Positions 1-11,439 of a DNA stretch of 64,000 nt are shown piece after piece. This DNA comes from Dugong dugon (taxonomy: Eukaryota > Chordata > Mammalia > Sirenia > Dugongidae): NCBI GenBank assembly GCA_030035585.1, contig CM057476.1, positions 22,738,501 through 22,802,500 of the forward strand, read 5' to 3'. Made by a program: the position numbers and the translations under genes. The number at the start of each line of letters is the position of its first letter. Position 1 is the first letter of the stretch. The notes beneath the pieces were generated by a model, which saw only the letters and a program-made list of their open reading frames with translations, was not told where the DNA came from and did not search any database.

Positions 1-569
1 GAATTTCTGGCAGTTCCCTGTCGATGTACTGCTGCGACGTTTTTGAATTATCTTCAGCAAAACTTTACTTGTGTGTGATATTAACGATATTGTTCGATAA
101 TTTCCACATTCTGTTGGATCACCTTTCTTTGGAATGGGCACAAATATGATCTATTCCAGTCAGTTGGCCAGGTAGCTGTCTTCCAAATTTCTTGACATAG
201 GCAAGTAAGCACCTCCAGTGCTGCATCCATATGTTGAAACATCTCAATCGGCATTCCGTCAATTCCTGGAGCCTTGTTTTTCTAAATGTCTTCAGTGCAG
301 CCTGGAATTCTTCCTTCAGTACCATCAGTTCTTGATCATATGCTACCTCCTGAAGTGGTTGAATGTCAACCAATTCTTTTTAGTACAGTGACTCTGTGTA
401 TTCCTTCCATCATCTTTTGATGCTTCCTGTGTCATTCAGTATTTTGCCCATAGAATCCTTCCATACTGCAACTTGAAGTTTGTATTTTTTCATTTCTTTC
501 AGCTTGAGAAATACCAAGCATGTTCTTTCCTTTTGGTTTTCTAACTACAGGTCTTTGCACATTTCATTA

Positions 570-1073
570 CAGTAGTCCCCCCTTTTTATCACAGTTCCAC
601 TTTCCAAACTTTCATTTACCCGCGGTCAACGGCCATCTGAAAATATTAAATGGAAAATTCCACAAATAATTCATAAGTTTTAAATTGCGCATCATTCTGA
701 GTAGCGTGATGAATCTCGCACTGTACTGTTCCATCAAGTCCAAGAGGTGAATCATCCCTTAGTCCAGCATATCCACACTGTATATGTTACCTGCCCATCA
801 CTCATATAGCAGCTCTCTTAGTTATCAGATCAACTGTCTCTGTATCTCAGTGCTTGTGTTCAAGTAAGTCTTATTTTACTTAGTAATTGTTCTATTTTAT
901 TATTATTTGTTGTTGTTAATCTCTTACTGTGTTTAATTTATAAATTAAACTTTATCATAGGTATGTATTTATAGGAAAAAACATAGTATATATAGGGTTC
1001 GGTTATTTCTGCGGATTCAGGTATCCACTGGGGGTCTTGGAACTTATCCCCCACGGATAAGGAGGTTAGAATA
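570..1073. mobile_element. Tigger-like (TcMar) DNA transposon, non-autonomous, nested in RTE
   Basis: The left end reads CAGTAGTCCCCCCTTTTATC. The right end ends in CCCCCACGGATAAGGAGG, which is its degraded inverted repeat. RTE sequence is continuous across the insertion (TTTCATTA before, ATAGTACTTTGTC after), consistent with a TA target. No transposase frame is present. The family name is from memory of pogo/Tigger termini. Confidence 0.75.
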
Positions 1074-1658
1074 TAGTACTTTGTCTTCTCAAGCTGCCCT
1101 TTGAAATATTCTGTTCAGCTCTTTTATGTTATCATTTCTTCTGTTCACTTTAGCTACTCTAAGTTCAAGAGCAAGTTTCAGAGTCTCTTCTGACATCCAT
1201 GTTTTATTTTTGTTTCTTTCCTGTCTTTTTAATAATCTTTTGCTTTCTTCATGTATGATGTCCTTGATGTCATCCCACAATTCATCTGGTCTTCTGTCAT
1301 TAGTGTTCAATGTGTCAAATCTATTCTTGAGTTGATCTCCAAATTCAGGTGGGATATACTCAAGGTTGTACTTTGGTTCTCATGGACTTGTTCTAATTTT
1401 CTTCAGCTTCAACTTCAACTTGCATATGAGTAATTGATGGTTTGTTCTGTAGTCAGCCCCTGGCCTTGTTCTGACTGAGGATATTGAGCTTCTCCACCAT
1501 CTCTTTCCTCAGATGAAGTGGATTTGATTCCTGTGTATTCCATCCGGCAAGGTCCACATGAATAGTTGCCATTTATGTTGTTGAAAAAAGGTATTTGCAA
1601 TGAGTAAGTCATTGGTCTTGCAAAATTCTATCATGAGATCTCTGGTGTCATTTCTATC

Positions 1659-1826
1659 CAAAAAACCAAAAACCAAACCCGTTGCTGACAAGTCTATTCT
1701 GACTCATAGTGACCCTACAGGACAGATTAGGACTGCCCCATAGTGTTTCCAAGGAGCAGGTGGTGGATTCAAACTGCTGACCTTTGATTAGCGGCCAAGT
1801 TCTTAACCACTGCGCCACCAGGTCCA
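1659..1826 (-). mobile_element. Afrotherian tRNA-derived SINE (AfroSINE type) nested in RTE
   Basis: On the minus strand the element starts with a tRNA-like head (CCTGGTGGCGCAGTGGTTAA) and ends in the RTE-like tail GAGTCAGAATAGACTTGTC followed by an A-rich end at the left. Matching target duplications TCATTTCTATC lie at 1648-1658 and 1827-1837, and the RTE sequence rejoins exactly across them. Confidence 0.92.
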
Positions 1827-2725
1827 TCATTTCTATCACCAAGGCCATATTTTCCAACTACTGATCCTTCTTCTTTGTTTCCAACTTTTTCATTCCAATC
1901 AGCAGTAACTATCAATGCATCTTGACTCCAGGTTTGATCAATTTCAGACTGCAGAAGTTGGTAAAAATCTTCAGTCTCTTCATCTTTGGCATTAGTGGTT
2001 GGTGCACAGATTTGAATAACAATCATATTAACTGGTCTTCCTTGAAGGCATATGGGTATTATCCTATCACTGACAGCATTGTACTTCAGGACAGATCTTG
2101 AAATATTCTTTTTGACGATGAAAGCAACACCATTCTTCTTCAATTTGTCATTCCCAGAATAGTAGACCATATAATTGTCTGATTCAAAACGGCCAATATC
2201 AGTTCATTTCAGCTCACTAACATCTAGAATATCGATGTTTATGCATTCCATTTCATTTTTGACAACTTCCAATTTTCCTAGAGTCATACTTCATATATTC
2301 CACGTTCCGATTATTAATGGATGTTTGCAGCTCTTTCTTCTAATTTTGAGTTGTGCTACATTAGCAAATGAAGGTCCCAAAAGCTTTACTCCATCTGTGT
2401 CATTAAGGCTGACTCTACTTTGAGGAGGCAGCTCTTTCCCAGTTGTATTTTGAATGCCTTCCAACCTGAGGGACTCATCTTCCAGCACTATATCAGACAA
2501 TGTTCCACTGCTATTCATAAAGTTGTCACTGGCCAATTTTTTAAGAAGTAGCTCGCCAGGTCCTTCTTCCTAGTCTTTCTTAGTCTGGAAGCTCCACTGA
2601 AACCTGTCTACCATAAGTGACCCTGCTGGCATTTGAAATATCGGTGGCATATTTTCCAGCATCACAGCAACATGCAAGCCACTAGAATATGACAAACTGA
2701 CAGATGAGTGGTGGCTTGTATCCAT

Positions 2726-3107
2726 AGAGCCTGAGAAATTAAGGTTATTTTGAGTAGTTGGGTAATAGCAGACATGGCATGCATACAGTAACTTATTGAA
2801 AACATTCCAAAAATTAGAATATTTAAGTAATAATCATTTGTAAAATTAAATGACCTGAAAGTATAAATACATGTAATTTAATATAGACTCTAAAAGGCCA
2901 TTTGTAGTAATAAAGATCAGTGGTTGGAAAAGGCCTCTAGAGTTTTGCTACCTCTCTAGACTCCAGGGATTAGTTTCTCAGCTCAGCTGGTCTAATACTT
3001 TAAAGGTTATTATTGATGTTTTTAAAATGTCTCATACGTGAAAATACTATGGCTTGATAATAGAAAACACTATTATAAATTATTTTAATAAGATAGTATA
3101 CGTAAGT
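2726..3107. other. Unassigned intergenic sequence
   Basis: AT-rich sequence with no reading frame, repeat family or regulatory pattern that I can support. Confidence 0.6.
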
Positions 3108-3275
3108 AATATTTGACAGCTTAGCTGTCAAGCTACGTGACCTTGGGCAAGTTACTTTAGTTCTCTGAGCTTCACTTTCCTCCTTATTATGAGGTTCAGT
3201 TGAAATAATAATATAAAGCCCTTGGCACAGTGCCTGGCACATGGTAAGTGCGGAAAAAACGTTAATGTCTATAAT
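3108..3275 (+). mobile_element. MIR SINE
   Basis: The core GACCTTGGGCAAGTTACTT, a CTCTGAGCTTCACTTTCCTC block and the end CAGTGCCTGGCACATGGTAA follow the MIR consensus in order on the plus strand. This is an ancient mammalian SINE. Confidence 0.88.
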
Positions 3276-3559
3276 TACTATTACTGTTGTTTTTATTATT
3301 AAAGACCAAAATCAAACAGTCACTTAAAATTTACTGGGAGAAGTAGCTTATGCAGCCCAAACTACAAAGATTTATTTGCATCAAAAGTTTGTTAATTTAC
3401 AGTGAGAAAAATAACTACCAAGCTAATTGTAATTCATATACCCAGCTCAGCATTTTCCCCTAGGAAGGAAGCATACTTAGGAAACCAAATTGAGATCAGC
3501 AGTCTGGTTGTTGAGTATACTGCATCTGAATCAGAAAGATGACTGCTTTCTCTCTGCCC

Positions 3560-4020
3560 TAATTCCCCTTCAACTTCAATCTTCCCTATCTCTGCTATAG
3601 CTTGATATCCCTAAAACAATTATTTTATTCACTCTCTTGACCAAACCCTCTGACTTTCCATTGACTACAGAATAAAGTATAAATTCCTTAGCCTCTTTTA
3701 AGATCCATATTAATTTGTCCCCACAATTCCTATCCAATTTTATTTCCCAGTTCGGTCCAACATGAGCCCTGCACTCCAGTAAGGATGGGCTCTTCACTAT
3801 TCTCTGAACAGGCATGCTCATTTCTTATTCTGAACCAAGGCATATGCTAGGTTTTCCTCATGGTATGTTCTTTTCTCTCCTCTATCCAATTTCTTTTCAT
3901 CACTTGAGGTGTACCTTAAGTCCTACTTCCTTCATGAAGTATATACAAACCATTCCAGTCCATGCTAAATCTCCCCTTCTCTAAATTCCTATTACTTGTA
4001 TTGCCTTACTCACTTTTTTC
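3560..4020 (+). mobile_element. Ancient LINE relic, L2-like 3' region
   Basis: The blocks TTGACTACAGAATAAAGTATAAATTCCTTAGCC and the later CTTCATGAAGTATATAC resemble the diverged L2 3' region seen more clearly at 7.8-8.3 kb. Weak match; no coding capacity. Confidence 0.45.
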
Positions 4021-5680
4021 ACATATACGTAAATCATACACTGCTTCATGTATTGACTTAACTCCTGCAAGTCTTATTTTTTTTACCAGATTATAAACGT
4101 CTACAAAATGAAGATCACGTTCTTTGCATTCTGAGAGAATAGCACAGTATATTACATGTATATTTTTTTCATATATATATATACACTGATTCTCAATGAA
4201 TAAACAAATAATGTATTGATGAATGTCGATGGGACAAGTTAAATTTGCCTGGCCAAACCCAGCAAGATTGCTTGGCCCCGGCATGCTCTGACAGATTCCC
4301 AGCATCCAAGTTTCTCCCAGAGCATTCCCCTTCAGTTCTTCTAATTATATCAAGGTGTGCATCAGAAGTTTCCTAATTGCTTCAGGAAGTCAATATCCAA
4401 TAAAGAATCATTCTCTTTAAAAATCTTTTGGTTTCTGGTTTCCTTCACTCTAGAAGATCTAAATATATAAACATGAAACAAGCATCCAGTAAGTCATTTT
4501 GTAGGAATCTGCTCTAATTTTCTGAACATCCTCAGTCCATTAGGCAGTTAAATGTAGACATAGTCTCTCAGAATATTATGTTCCAGTTAACTGATAAAAC
4601 TGCTGTTTTAAAAACACACACACACACACAAAGATTAAAGTCACAATTCTGAACTAACTCATTAAATGGTCATTGATTTTCTTTTAATTCTGAACAAATA
4701 CCTTGTGTAATCTGATGGAGTGAGAGAGCTGAGCAGTGGCCATTATAGGAATGTATCAGGATAGTTTTAACAATTCTAACCTGTAAAAAATATATAATTA
4801 ATTAGAGACCTTGGCTAACAAGTATTTCCTATCATATTCTGCCCAAAGATTGAACTAAAAAACTTCTAAAAACAAACAAACAAAAAACTAACATCAAGGA
4901 CAGTTAAATATAAATTGTTTCCCAGATTGTGCGGTTTAGAGAAAAATTTACCAAGCTCAATTTTAAAAAAGCAAAGGAAGACTGATTACTAAAATAGTTC
5001 TTTTAAGCCCTATGCAATCTGTAAAATGAATCCTTATTGTAAATTTTCCAAAAGAGAACTATACAATTAGAATTTGACTGTATTCTTTGGGAAATTAATT
5101 AAACAAACATTGTTATCTCCACTACCAATTTCCTGTAAATTTGGTATAGATCTCTGGATTAATTTTTCCATCCAACCAATGAAAATTATAAGATGATTTA
5201 CTTGTTTGCGAATACGTTTGAAGGAGAGAAGTAAATTCTAAACAACTCAAAGACTCAACGCTATGTCTTACTCCTCGTTATTCTCTCAGAGAGTAATGGG
5301 GCTCTGCAGACAGCAGGGACTCTAAAGTATTCCTTGAATTAACTTCCTGTATAATTTATTTGCAAATTCAACTCAAAACTTAATGCTTAAAATACATCTA
5401 GTTTTCACTCTACTGCTTCACTAAAGCAGCAAATTTTCCTTTTTTCTTTTCAAAGGACTTGATTTCAATTAGAGTTTTTTTTTCCAAGGTTTACAGAGTT
5501 CTAACCGAAATATTGTCAAATAACCCATTTAAGGAAATTCCATTCTGGATCACTCAGGATAGTCTATGACCTAATTTTTGTGTATTAATTAATGCAAGAT
5601 TCGGGAAGATTTTGCAAATAACAGGGCAGAATTATCCGAGGACACTGCCACAAGGTGGTGATAGAGATTATCCCAAAAAC
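4021..5680. other. Unassigned AT-rich intergenic stretch with a short CA run
   Basis: A CA dinucleotide run lies at about 4614-4631 and a TATATA run at about 4175-4184. Otherwise I see no gene, RNA or repeat family that I can name. Confidence 0.55.
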
Positions 5681-5683
5681 CTA

Positions 5684-5873
5684 CTGCCATCAAGTAGATT
5701 CCGACTGACAGCAATCCCCCCCAAAAAAAAAAAATCCATTACCATTGAGTCAATTCCATCTCATAGTGACCCTATAGGACTGAGAAGAACTGCCCCATAG
5801 GGTTTCCAAGGAGTGGCTGGTGGATTGCCGATCCTTTCATGAGCCGCCAAACGCTTAACCACTTCACCACCAG
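5684..5873 (-). mobile_element. AfroSINE-type SINE with a doubled tail
   Basis: The tRNA head is at the right (TTAACCACTTCACCACCAGG on the plus strand) and the body (CTGCCCCATAGGGTTTCCAAGGAG) is standard. The tail is present twice: CATTGAGTCAATTCCATCTCATAG, then an A-rich run, then a second diverged copy, CATCAAGTAGATTCCGACTGACAGCAA. The second copy could be a tail duplication or the stub of another SINE. Confidence 0.82.
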
Positions 5874-6350
5874 GGGATTGTAAATAGGTAATATTTTATT
5901 TCTCTCAAAATAATTCTTCAGATAAACACTGGGGGGGCACTCTTTTACAATATTTATGTGACACAAACCCACCTAACAGCCTTCAGTCCTTAAGGAGTCC
6001 AAGGTACCTTTTGTTGACTTCAGAGTATAATCTTCACTTCTGAGTATAACCTTCAAACCTAACTCAACACATCAAATTGTCTCCCTGGCAATTTTAAGAA
6101 ATAAAATGGGGAAAGGGAGTAGCTTCAAGAATTTTAACTCTAGTCCCAGCCCACTGAATCACGGTAAACTACCCGCTACTGAGGTAGTTATTAGTCTTAG
6201 AGACAATAAATAAGAGGAATAATGATTTTTAAATAGCTGTCTGTATTGGTGCTTTCTTCATTTCTCTGTCATCATAAGACTTTCTGATGGCATTTCTAGA
6301 GAATCAAGTCCTGAAAATAACACCAGCCAATCAGAACACAATGCATTACT

Positions 6351-6550
6351 GTTGTTGTTACGGGTCGACGTCAAGTCGGTTCCGACTCATAGTGACCCTT
6401 TGTAGGACAGAACGAAACACTGCCCGGTCCTGCGATCCTCACAATTGCTGTTATGCCTGAGCCCACTGTTGCAGCCACTGTGTCAATCCATCTCGTTGAG
6501 GGTCTTCCTCTTTTTCACTGATTTTAACCACTGCACCACCAAGGCTCCCG
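6351..6550 (-). mobile_element. tRNA-headed SINE with a long RTE-derived 3' tail
   Basis: Perfect 10-bp target duplications ATGCATTACT flank the element (6341-6350 and 6551-6560). The tRNA-like head is at the right. From about 6354 to 6520 the sequence is not the usual SINE body. It matches the 3' end of the RTE LINE seen at 27.77-27.94 kb (GGTTCCGACTCATAG, GAACGAAACACTGCCC, GTTGAGGGTCTTCCTCTTTTTCACTGA). It is therefore a tRNA/RTE hybrid and a natural RTE substrate. Confidence 0.88.
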
Positions 6551-6731
6551 ATGCATTACTACATCCATATTAGTTTTTATGGATGGCCTGGAATAAATTG
6601 ATACTATCACTGAAAACTGAGACATCCCAGGCTCTTGACTCTGAAAAAGGATTAAAGCTAGTAGTCACTATTAATATTTGGAAAATACCTTAGGAATTAA
6701 TATTTAAAAAATAAGCAAAATTAAATTTTAT

Positions 6732-6769
6732 GCACACATACACACACACACACACATATATATATATAA
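6732..6769. repeat. CA/TA dinucleotide microsatellite
   Basis: A run of CA repeats passes directly into TA repeats. No flanking duplication is seen. Confidence 0.9.
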
Positions 6770-6775
6770 ACAACT

Positions 6776-6950
6776 GGCAGTATAAAATAGTAGAAAGAGG
6801 CTTTGGAGTTAATGAACCTGGGTTCAAATTCTGACTCAACTGCCTAGCAGCTTTGGAACCCTGGCCAAATCACCTAATCTCTCTGGGCCTCAGTTTGTTT
6901 TTTGTAAAGTGGAGATGATAAATCCAACTTTTCAGGGCTCTTGTTCTTAT
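6776..6950 (+). mobile_element. MIR SINE (first of two)
   Basis: AGTTAATGAACCTGGGTTC, then CCCTGGCCAAATCACCTAATC and TCTGGGCCTCAGTTTG, follow MIR in plus order, with a partial 3' end. Confidence 0.85.
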
Positions 6951-6971
6951 CTGGGCACATGTTTATCTCAG

Positions 6972-7198
6972 AGAGCTAGCATAGCATAGTGATTAAGCAC
7001 ATAGACTCTTCTGGAGCCAAACTGTCTAGGAACAAATTTCAGTCTGCAGTTCACTGTCCATATGACCTTAGGCATATTAATTAATTGCTGTGTGTGCCTC
7101 AGTTTTCTCATCTGTAAAATGGGCATAGTAATAGTACCTGTCATATAGGGTTGTTGTGAGGACTGAGTCACTGTATAGTACTTGGACACTATATGACA
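6972..7198 (+). mobile_element. MIR SINE (second of two)
   Basis: A longer MIR copy. GCATAGCATAGTGATTAAGC starts it, then GACCTTAGGCATATTAATTAA, CTCAGTTTTCTCATCTGTAA and ATAGGGTTGTTGTGAGGA occur in consensus order. It lies in the same orientation as, and about 20 bp from, the preceding MIR. Confidence 0.9.
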
Positions 7199-7269
7199 CA
7201 AAGTTCATTTTATGTAACAAGGCATGTTTGTTTAAAAAATCTTACTATACATTAGTGTTGAAATGGCTG

Positions 7270-8635
7270 GTTGTTCCTTTTCAGCGTCCTCTTCAGAATT
7301 TTTTTTCCTGCCCATCTCTTAGCTTTTGTTGTCCCTCAGGGTTCTCTCTTATGAACTCTTCTTTTTTTACAAACACACTCCCTGGATGAACAAATAAGCT
7401 CCTGTTGTTTCAATTACTATCTCTATTCTAATGATTCTTATATACATATATTCCCAGTCCAGGTCTCTCTCCAGAGTTGCAGACCTGTACAGCTGTCTAA
7501 CATTTAGTTTCACTTTGATGTTCCCAACGTATCCAAATGTGAATTCTTTCCTCCCAAAACCTGTTTCTATTCCTTAACTCACTGAATGACATCAAATATT
7601 TAGTTGCTCAAAGTCTAAAACTTCTGATTCAACCCTGACTCCTTCCTCATTCCCACATCCAGTGATCTTAATTCTTCTCAAATCTGCCCACTCCTCACTT
7701 TATCCATGTTGTTCTCGTCTCTACTTTAGATCAGGCCAGCCTCATTTTCTGCCTAGACTGCCTGGACTGGTTACCAGTCTGCCTGTCTCTGGTCTTGCCC
7801 TTCTCCATTCTGTTCTTTGTACTGCAGCCAGTTTTCTTTTTAACTTAAAAACTTGACTATGTAACTTCCCAGGCTGAAATATTTCAATGGCTCCCCACTG
7901 CCCTCAGTATAAAATCCAAACTCCTTGCCATGTCTTCAAGATCTGCCTCATGCCTTGCTAGCCTCATCTCTAACCATTTTCCCCTTACACTTTTATGTGT
8001 CAGCCATTCTCATCTAGTTTAATCACCCTAAAGAACTATATTCTCTCTAGCCTTCAGGCTCTTGCAATACTCCTCTGCCTGAAACATTCTCCCTGTTCCC
8101 ATTTCCTATTCATCTCCTAGACATGGCTTTGTATAATTTTCTCAAGGAATTATTTCCTGACTCCTCCCACCAAGTCTGGGTTATGTGCCCATTGCAATAT
8201 ATACTGTCTCATGGTTGCCCTTATGTATCCTCCCACCCTACTGTGAGCTAACATGAGAGCAATGTTGTGTCTGTCTAGCTCATTCTTTTTTGGTTTATTT
8301 TTAATTTTTTAAAAGTATACAATTCCGTGGGTTTTAGTATATTCATAAAGTTGTGCAATCATTACCACTATCTAATTCTAGAATATCTTCATCACCTCAA
8401 AAAAGAAATCCCATGCCCATTAGCAGTCACTCCGTATTCCCCTCTCCTCTCATTCCCTGGCAACTACTAATCTGCTTTCTGTCTCTATAGATTTTCCTAT
8501 TCTAGACATTTCATAGAAGTGAAGACATACAATAGTACCTGTATCTTGTGTCTGATTTAGCTCATTCTTGAACCCTCAGTACCAACACAGTACTGGAACA
8601 AAATAAGTGCTCAATAAATATTTGCTGAGTCAGTG
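7270..8635 (+). mobile_element. L2 LINE 3' portion, split by an L1 insertion
   Basis: The best segment is 7870-8280, with CAATGGCTCCCCACTGCCC, AAATCCAAACTCCTTGCCATG, TGCCTGAAACATTCTCCCTG and a 3' end resuming at 8570 as GTGCTCAATAAATATTTGCTGA. The segment upstream of 7870 is more diverged and may be a separate old LINE. The split at 8288-8557 is repaired exactly by a 12-bp target duplication. Confidence 0.75.
8288..8557 (-). mobile_element. Old L1 (L1M-type) 3' UTR fragment nested in L2
   Basis: A T-rich start at the left and the block TGTGCAATCATTACCACTATC, then CCTGGCAACTACTAATCTGC, match the reversed 3' end of older mammalian L1s. Target duplications TAGCTCATTCTT lie at 8276-8287 and 8558-8569. 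Confidence 0.85.
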
Positions 8636-8671
8636 GAGAAGCAACACAGGAACAAGGAAGAATTAAGGGTC

Positions 8672-8830
8672 TAGAAAAGAATCACAGAATTTTAGAAGCA
8701 GGAGGAACTTTAAATGTCATCCAGTTCAAGTATCTAATTTTCTAGATGAGGAAATCAAGGTCCAGAGAAATCAACTGACTTATCCAGGGTCAGTCAGTCA
8801 CTCAGTGGCAGAACTGAGACTAAAACTTAA
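8672..8830 (-). mobile_element. MIR-family SINE, minus strand
   Basis: ATCACAGAATTTTAGAAGC, TAGATGAGGAAATCAAGGTC and a GGTCAGTCAGTCACTCAGTGGCAG block are the reverse complement of the MIR/MIR3 core. Ancient and diverged. Confidence 0.7.
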
Positions 8831-9961
8831 GAATTTTTGATGCACAGTTTAGGGTTTTTTACCACGACTCCCCAAAATGAAATTCTCATTTGCTTTTATT
8901 CTAATATGATACACTACCAGTGCCTACCTAGTTGCTGGGCTTGCTTGCTTATTTCTAAACATTATAGGGTCCTTATCTGGTGTTCTAGAACAAACTTGCT
9001 TCAGGAAGGAGAAAAGATCTAAATAATTTTTTTTTTTTTTAACAGCCAGGCTCCTTTCAACCTCTAACTATCCTGTTGCTACTGTTGTGTTTTCCCTTTG
9101 AGCAGGTGTTGTGCAGGTCTCCTATTCAAGCACAAACTGCTTAATTTTGAAAGCTCACAAGCTGACAGCCCCAGGAGGTATGACTCTAGAGATCATGCAC
9201 TCTCAGAGAATAGCTCTGATGTTTATCACCTTGTTTTCTGACTCATTATCTAAAGACCTAGGAAAGACTTCGAAACTGCAGACTTTAAGAACAGAATTCT
9301 AACTTCCAAATGTCTTTCATTTATATATTTACTTGCATATTGGATCCATAAACATGTGAAACTTCACAGGGCACTGAGACTATTCAGTCTTATGTTCGAT
9401 ATGTTCACTCCATGACAATGATTATGATCTTGTTGAGAAAGAGGTAAGATTTCTGCATTCTTTCTGATAAAGTCTCGCTCTGTGCTTACCTCTTGACCTA
9501 TGTCTCAACTGCCTATTTATAATGGTGGCACAATTACTATTTTACCCCCTTCATGTGTAAATCTGGTAAAGATTAATCAGCTGTTGTTTACTTTATTAAT
9601 GCCTAAACCACTTTTTTTTTTTGTTGCCATTCTGACTAAAGCCAAAACCAAAGTTCTTATTACAAATGATTTCCTAACACTTTCCACAGATCTTTCCCAG
9701 TCTTCCAAAATGTTTTTTTTTTAACAAGAAAATTCCATTTCTATCAAGTGAACAATATCCAGTAGCTGGATTCTGAATGCAAGCAGATGGTCTTCCTTAC
9801 ACACACGATATAAAGAATACCTTCACTCAAAGGGAGTGCACATCAACATAAAAGGGCTCAAAAGATTCACGAAGAAGCTAGGGAACAGAACATGTACTAA
9901 TACTATAGTACTAATCCAAACTCTCCATTTTAAAGAAGAGGAAAGTCAATTCAGTGGAAGA
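8831..9961. other. Unassigned intergenic sequence
   Basis: Several T-rich runs (about 9028-9042, 9611-9622 and 9712-9722). Short open frames are AT-driven and unsupported. Confidence 0.55.
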
Positions 9962-10150
9962 AGAAAAGTCTTTTCAACAAATAGTGCTGGAACAATCGGA
10001 CATCCAAATGGCAAAAAAAAAAAAAGAATTTTGGCCTAAATCTCACACCATATACAAAAATTAATTTAAAATGGATCACAGATTTAAATGTAAAGCATGA
10101 AACTATAAAGAAGACAGTGTGGCCCAGCAAGGGCTTTTGGCTTGCCAAAA
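9962..10150 (+). mobile_element. L1 ORF2 C-terminal fragment
   Basis: TTCAACAAATAGTGCTGGAAC, CACACCATATACAAAAATTA and AAAGCATGAAACTATAAAG are the familiar L1 ORF2 3' blocks on the plus strand. Truncated on both sides. Confidence 0.8.
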
Positions 10151-11199
10151 GTCAACCAGTTACTTAGAGGTTTCGCAGAGCTTGCTTCAATAAATTATTA
10201 TTCATCATTTTAACAAATTCCATTTAGCCCTGATAATTCCCCTACTCCATGCTCAGAGTAAATGGTTTCCACTACATTAATTATTTGTTCATGCTCTCTT
10301 GGTTTTTTAATATCTTTTTCATACTACTTCAAGTATTGATTCATTCAGCATTTACCAGGTGACTATAATGTGCCTGCCAGTAATCGTACAGGATTACGAA
10401 GATGTAAGATTCTGTCCCAATCTCAAGAAGTGTATGGTCCAGTGGGGGTGAAATTAGATTATCACTCCCAATTAGACTGAAAACTCCTTTACCTTAACTT
10501 CATTTTTACCAACCCAGTACATGATGTACTGTACAACTTATCCAATGGTCTGCACACTTGAACATAGTTTCAGTGATTAACTAATCTTGCGTTTCAAGAC
10601 ACTCTTTCCTCTGTACTGTTTGGGGAACTAAAGTCCACAGAGATGAGATGGCAAATCCTCAATAAAGAGAAAGAAGAACTGAGGTCAACCTGCAAGGCCT
10701 CACCCCCACCTCTCTCTTCTCTTGGTCTGTGCCAAGCAATGATTATGGCTGACACCTCAATGGCTGCAGAAAACCTGACCTCGATAAGATAAAACCCCAA
10801 AATTCCACACATGACTCCTAATACACAGATGTGGTCTGCCTGACCAACTGCGTGGCGGGTAATTATTGCTGCTTTTTCCTCACGATTGGTACCTTTCCAT
10901 CCAATTTTCTATTCAGGGGTGCAAAAATCTAAACTTAAAAGCTGCTAAGTAGGGGGAATGCGGGTGTCTTCAGCATAATTCTCTCTACTTTCTTTGTATG
11001 TGTGAAGTGTTCCATCGTCAAACGTTGGGGGAAAATGGTACCTAGAGGCTTCTCTTTGTCTTCTTCCTCAACCCCGGCGCTCCTCTTTCTCCTCAGAGTA
11101 TCTCAGGCCCAGCCAAAGTATTTATACCAAATCAAACTTAAAGCCTCAAGTAAAAAGAACAGAAAAAACGGAAAGAACATAGACTTAACCACGCCCTCG
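10151..11199. other. Intergenic sequence upstream of the CpG island, one weak old repeat
   Basis: About 10335-10470 carries an old interspersed-repeat pattern (TTTACCAGGTGACTATAATGTGCC ... GTATGGTCCAGTGGGGGTG) that I cannot name. The rest is unassigned. No exon is supported. Confidence 0.45.
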
Positions 11200-11332
11200 C
11201 GTGTGAATGGCCCTCACCTCAGCTCGTCGACACCTCCCTCTGAGGAGTCTCAACTGTCTTTTCCTGCCTAAACCCGCCACTCAGGCTCATGAGTAATCAA
11301 CGAGGCCTTCCTGGGCGGGGCGAGACGTTTTC

Positions 11333-11420
11333 TCATGAATAATTCATTTATCATGAATAATTCATTACCCCTCTGGGGAGGCTGTCGGCCCCGTTCGGCT
11401 TCATGAATATGCAAAATAAG
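11333..11420. promoter_or_regulatory. Duplicated palindromic POU-like motif plus octamer-like site
   Basis: TCATGAATAATTCATT occurs twice exactly, at 11333-11348 and 11351-11366, separated by TA. Each contains ATGAATAATTCAT, a 13-base palindrome around a central A/T. A third related site, TTCATGAATATGCAAAATAAG, at 11400-11420 joins the half-site to an octamer-like ATGCAAAA. Such spacing resembles POU-dimer sites. Factor identity is inference. Confidence 0.55.
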
Positions 11421-11439
11421 GCGAGCTGTCACTAACGGC

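Larger units (their letters stand above)
1..2725 (-). mobile_element. RTE (BovB-like) LINE, 3' end cut off by the window edge, two nested insertions
   Basis: This is an RTE-clade LINE lying on the minus strand. Its reading frame is broken into pieces. The endonuclease start (GTWNI block) lies near 2300, an endonuclease core with the VSDRI and YSG..KLKKNGVAF blocks lies at 1838-2170, a middle domain lies at 1089-1310, and the beginning of the reverse transcriptase lies at 119-373. The order and wording match BovB/RTE ORF2 as I know it. The 5' end of the element is near 2725. The same family recurs at 27.8-31.8 kb and 37.1-40.6 kb. The RTE is interrupted by a Tigger-like element and a SINE, and stop codons and frameshifts make it non-functional. 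Confidence 0.88.

Noticed and set aside
1659-1826. tRNA gene at the SINE head
   Set aside because: The tRNA-like part is joined to the SINE body and RTE-like tail, lacks a foldable full tRNA, and recurs in every SINE copy.
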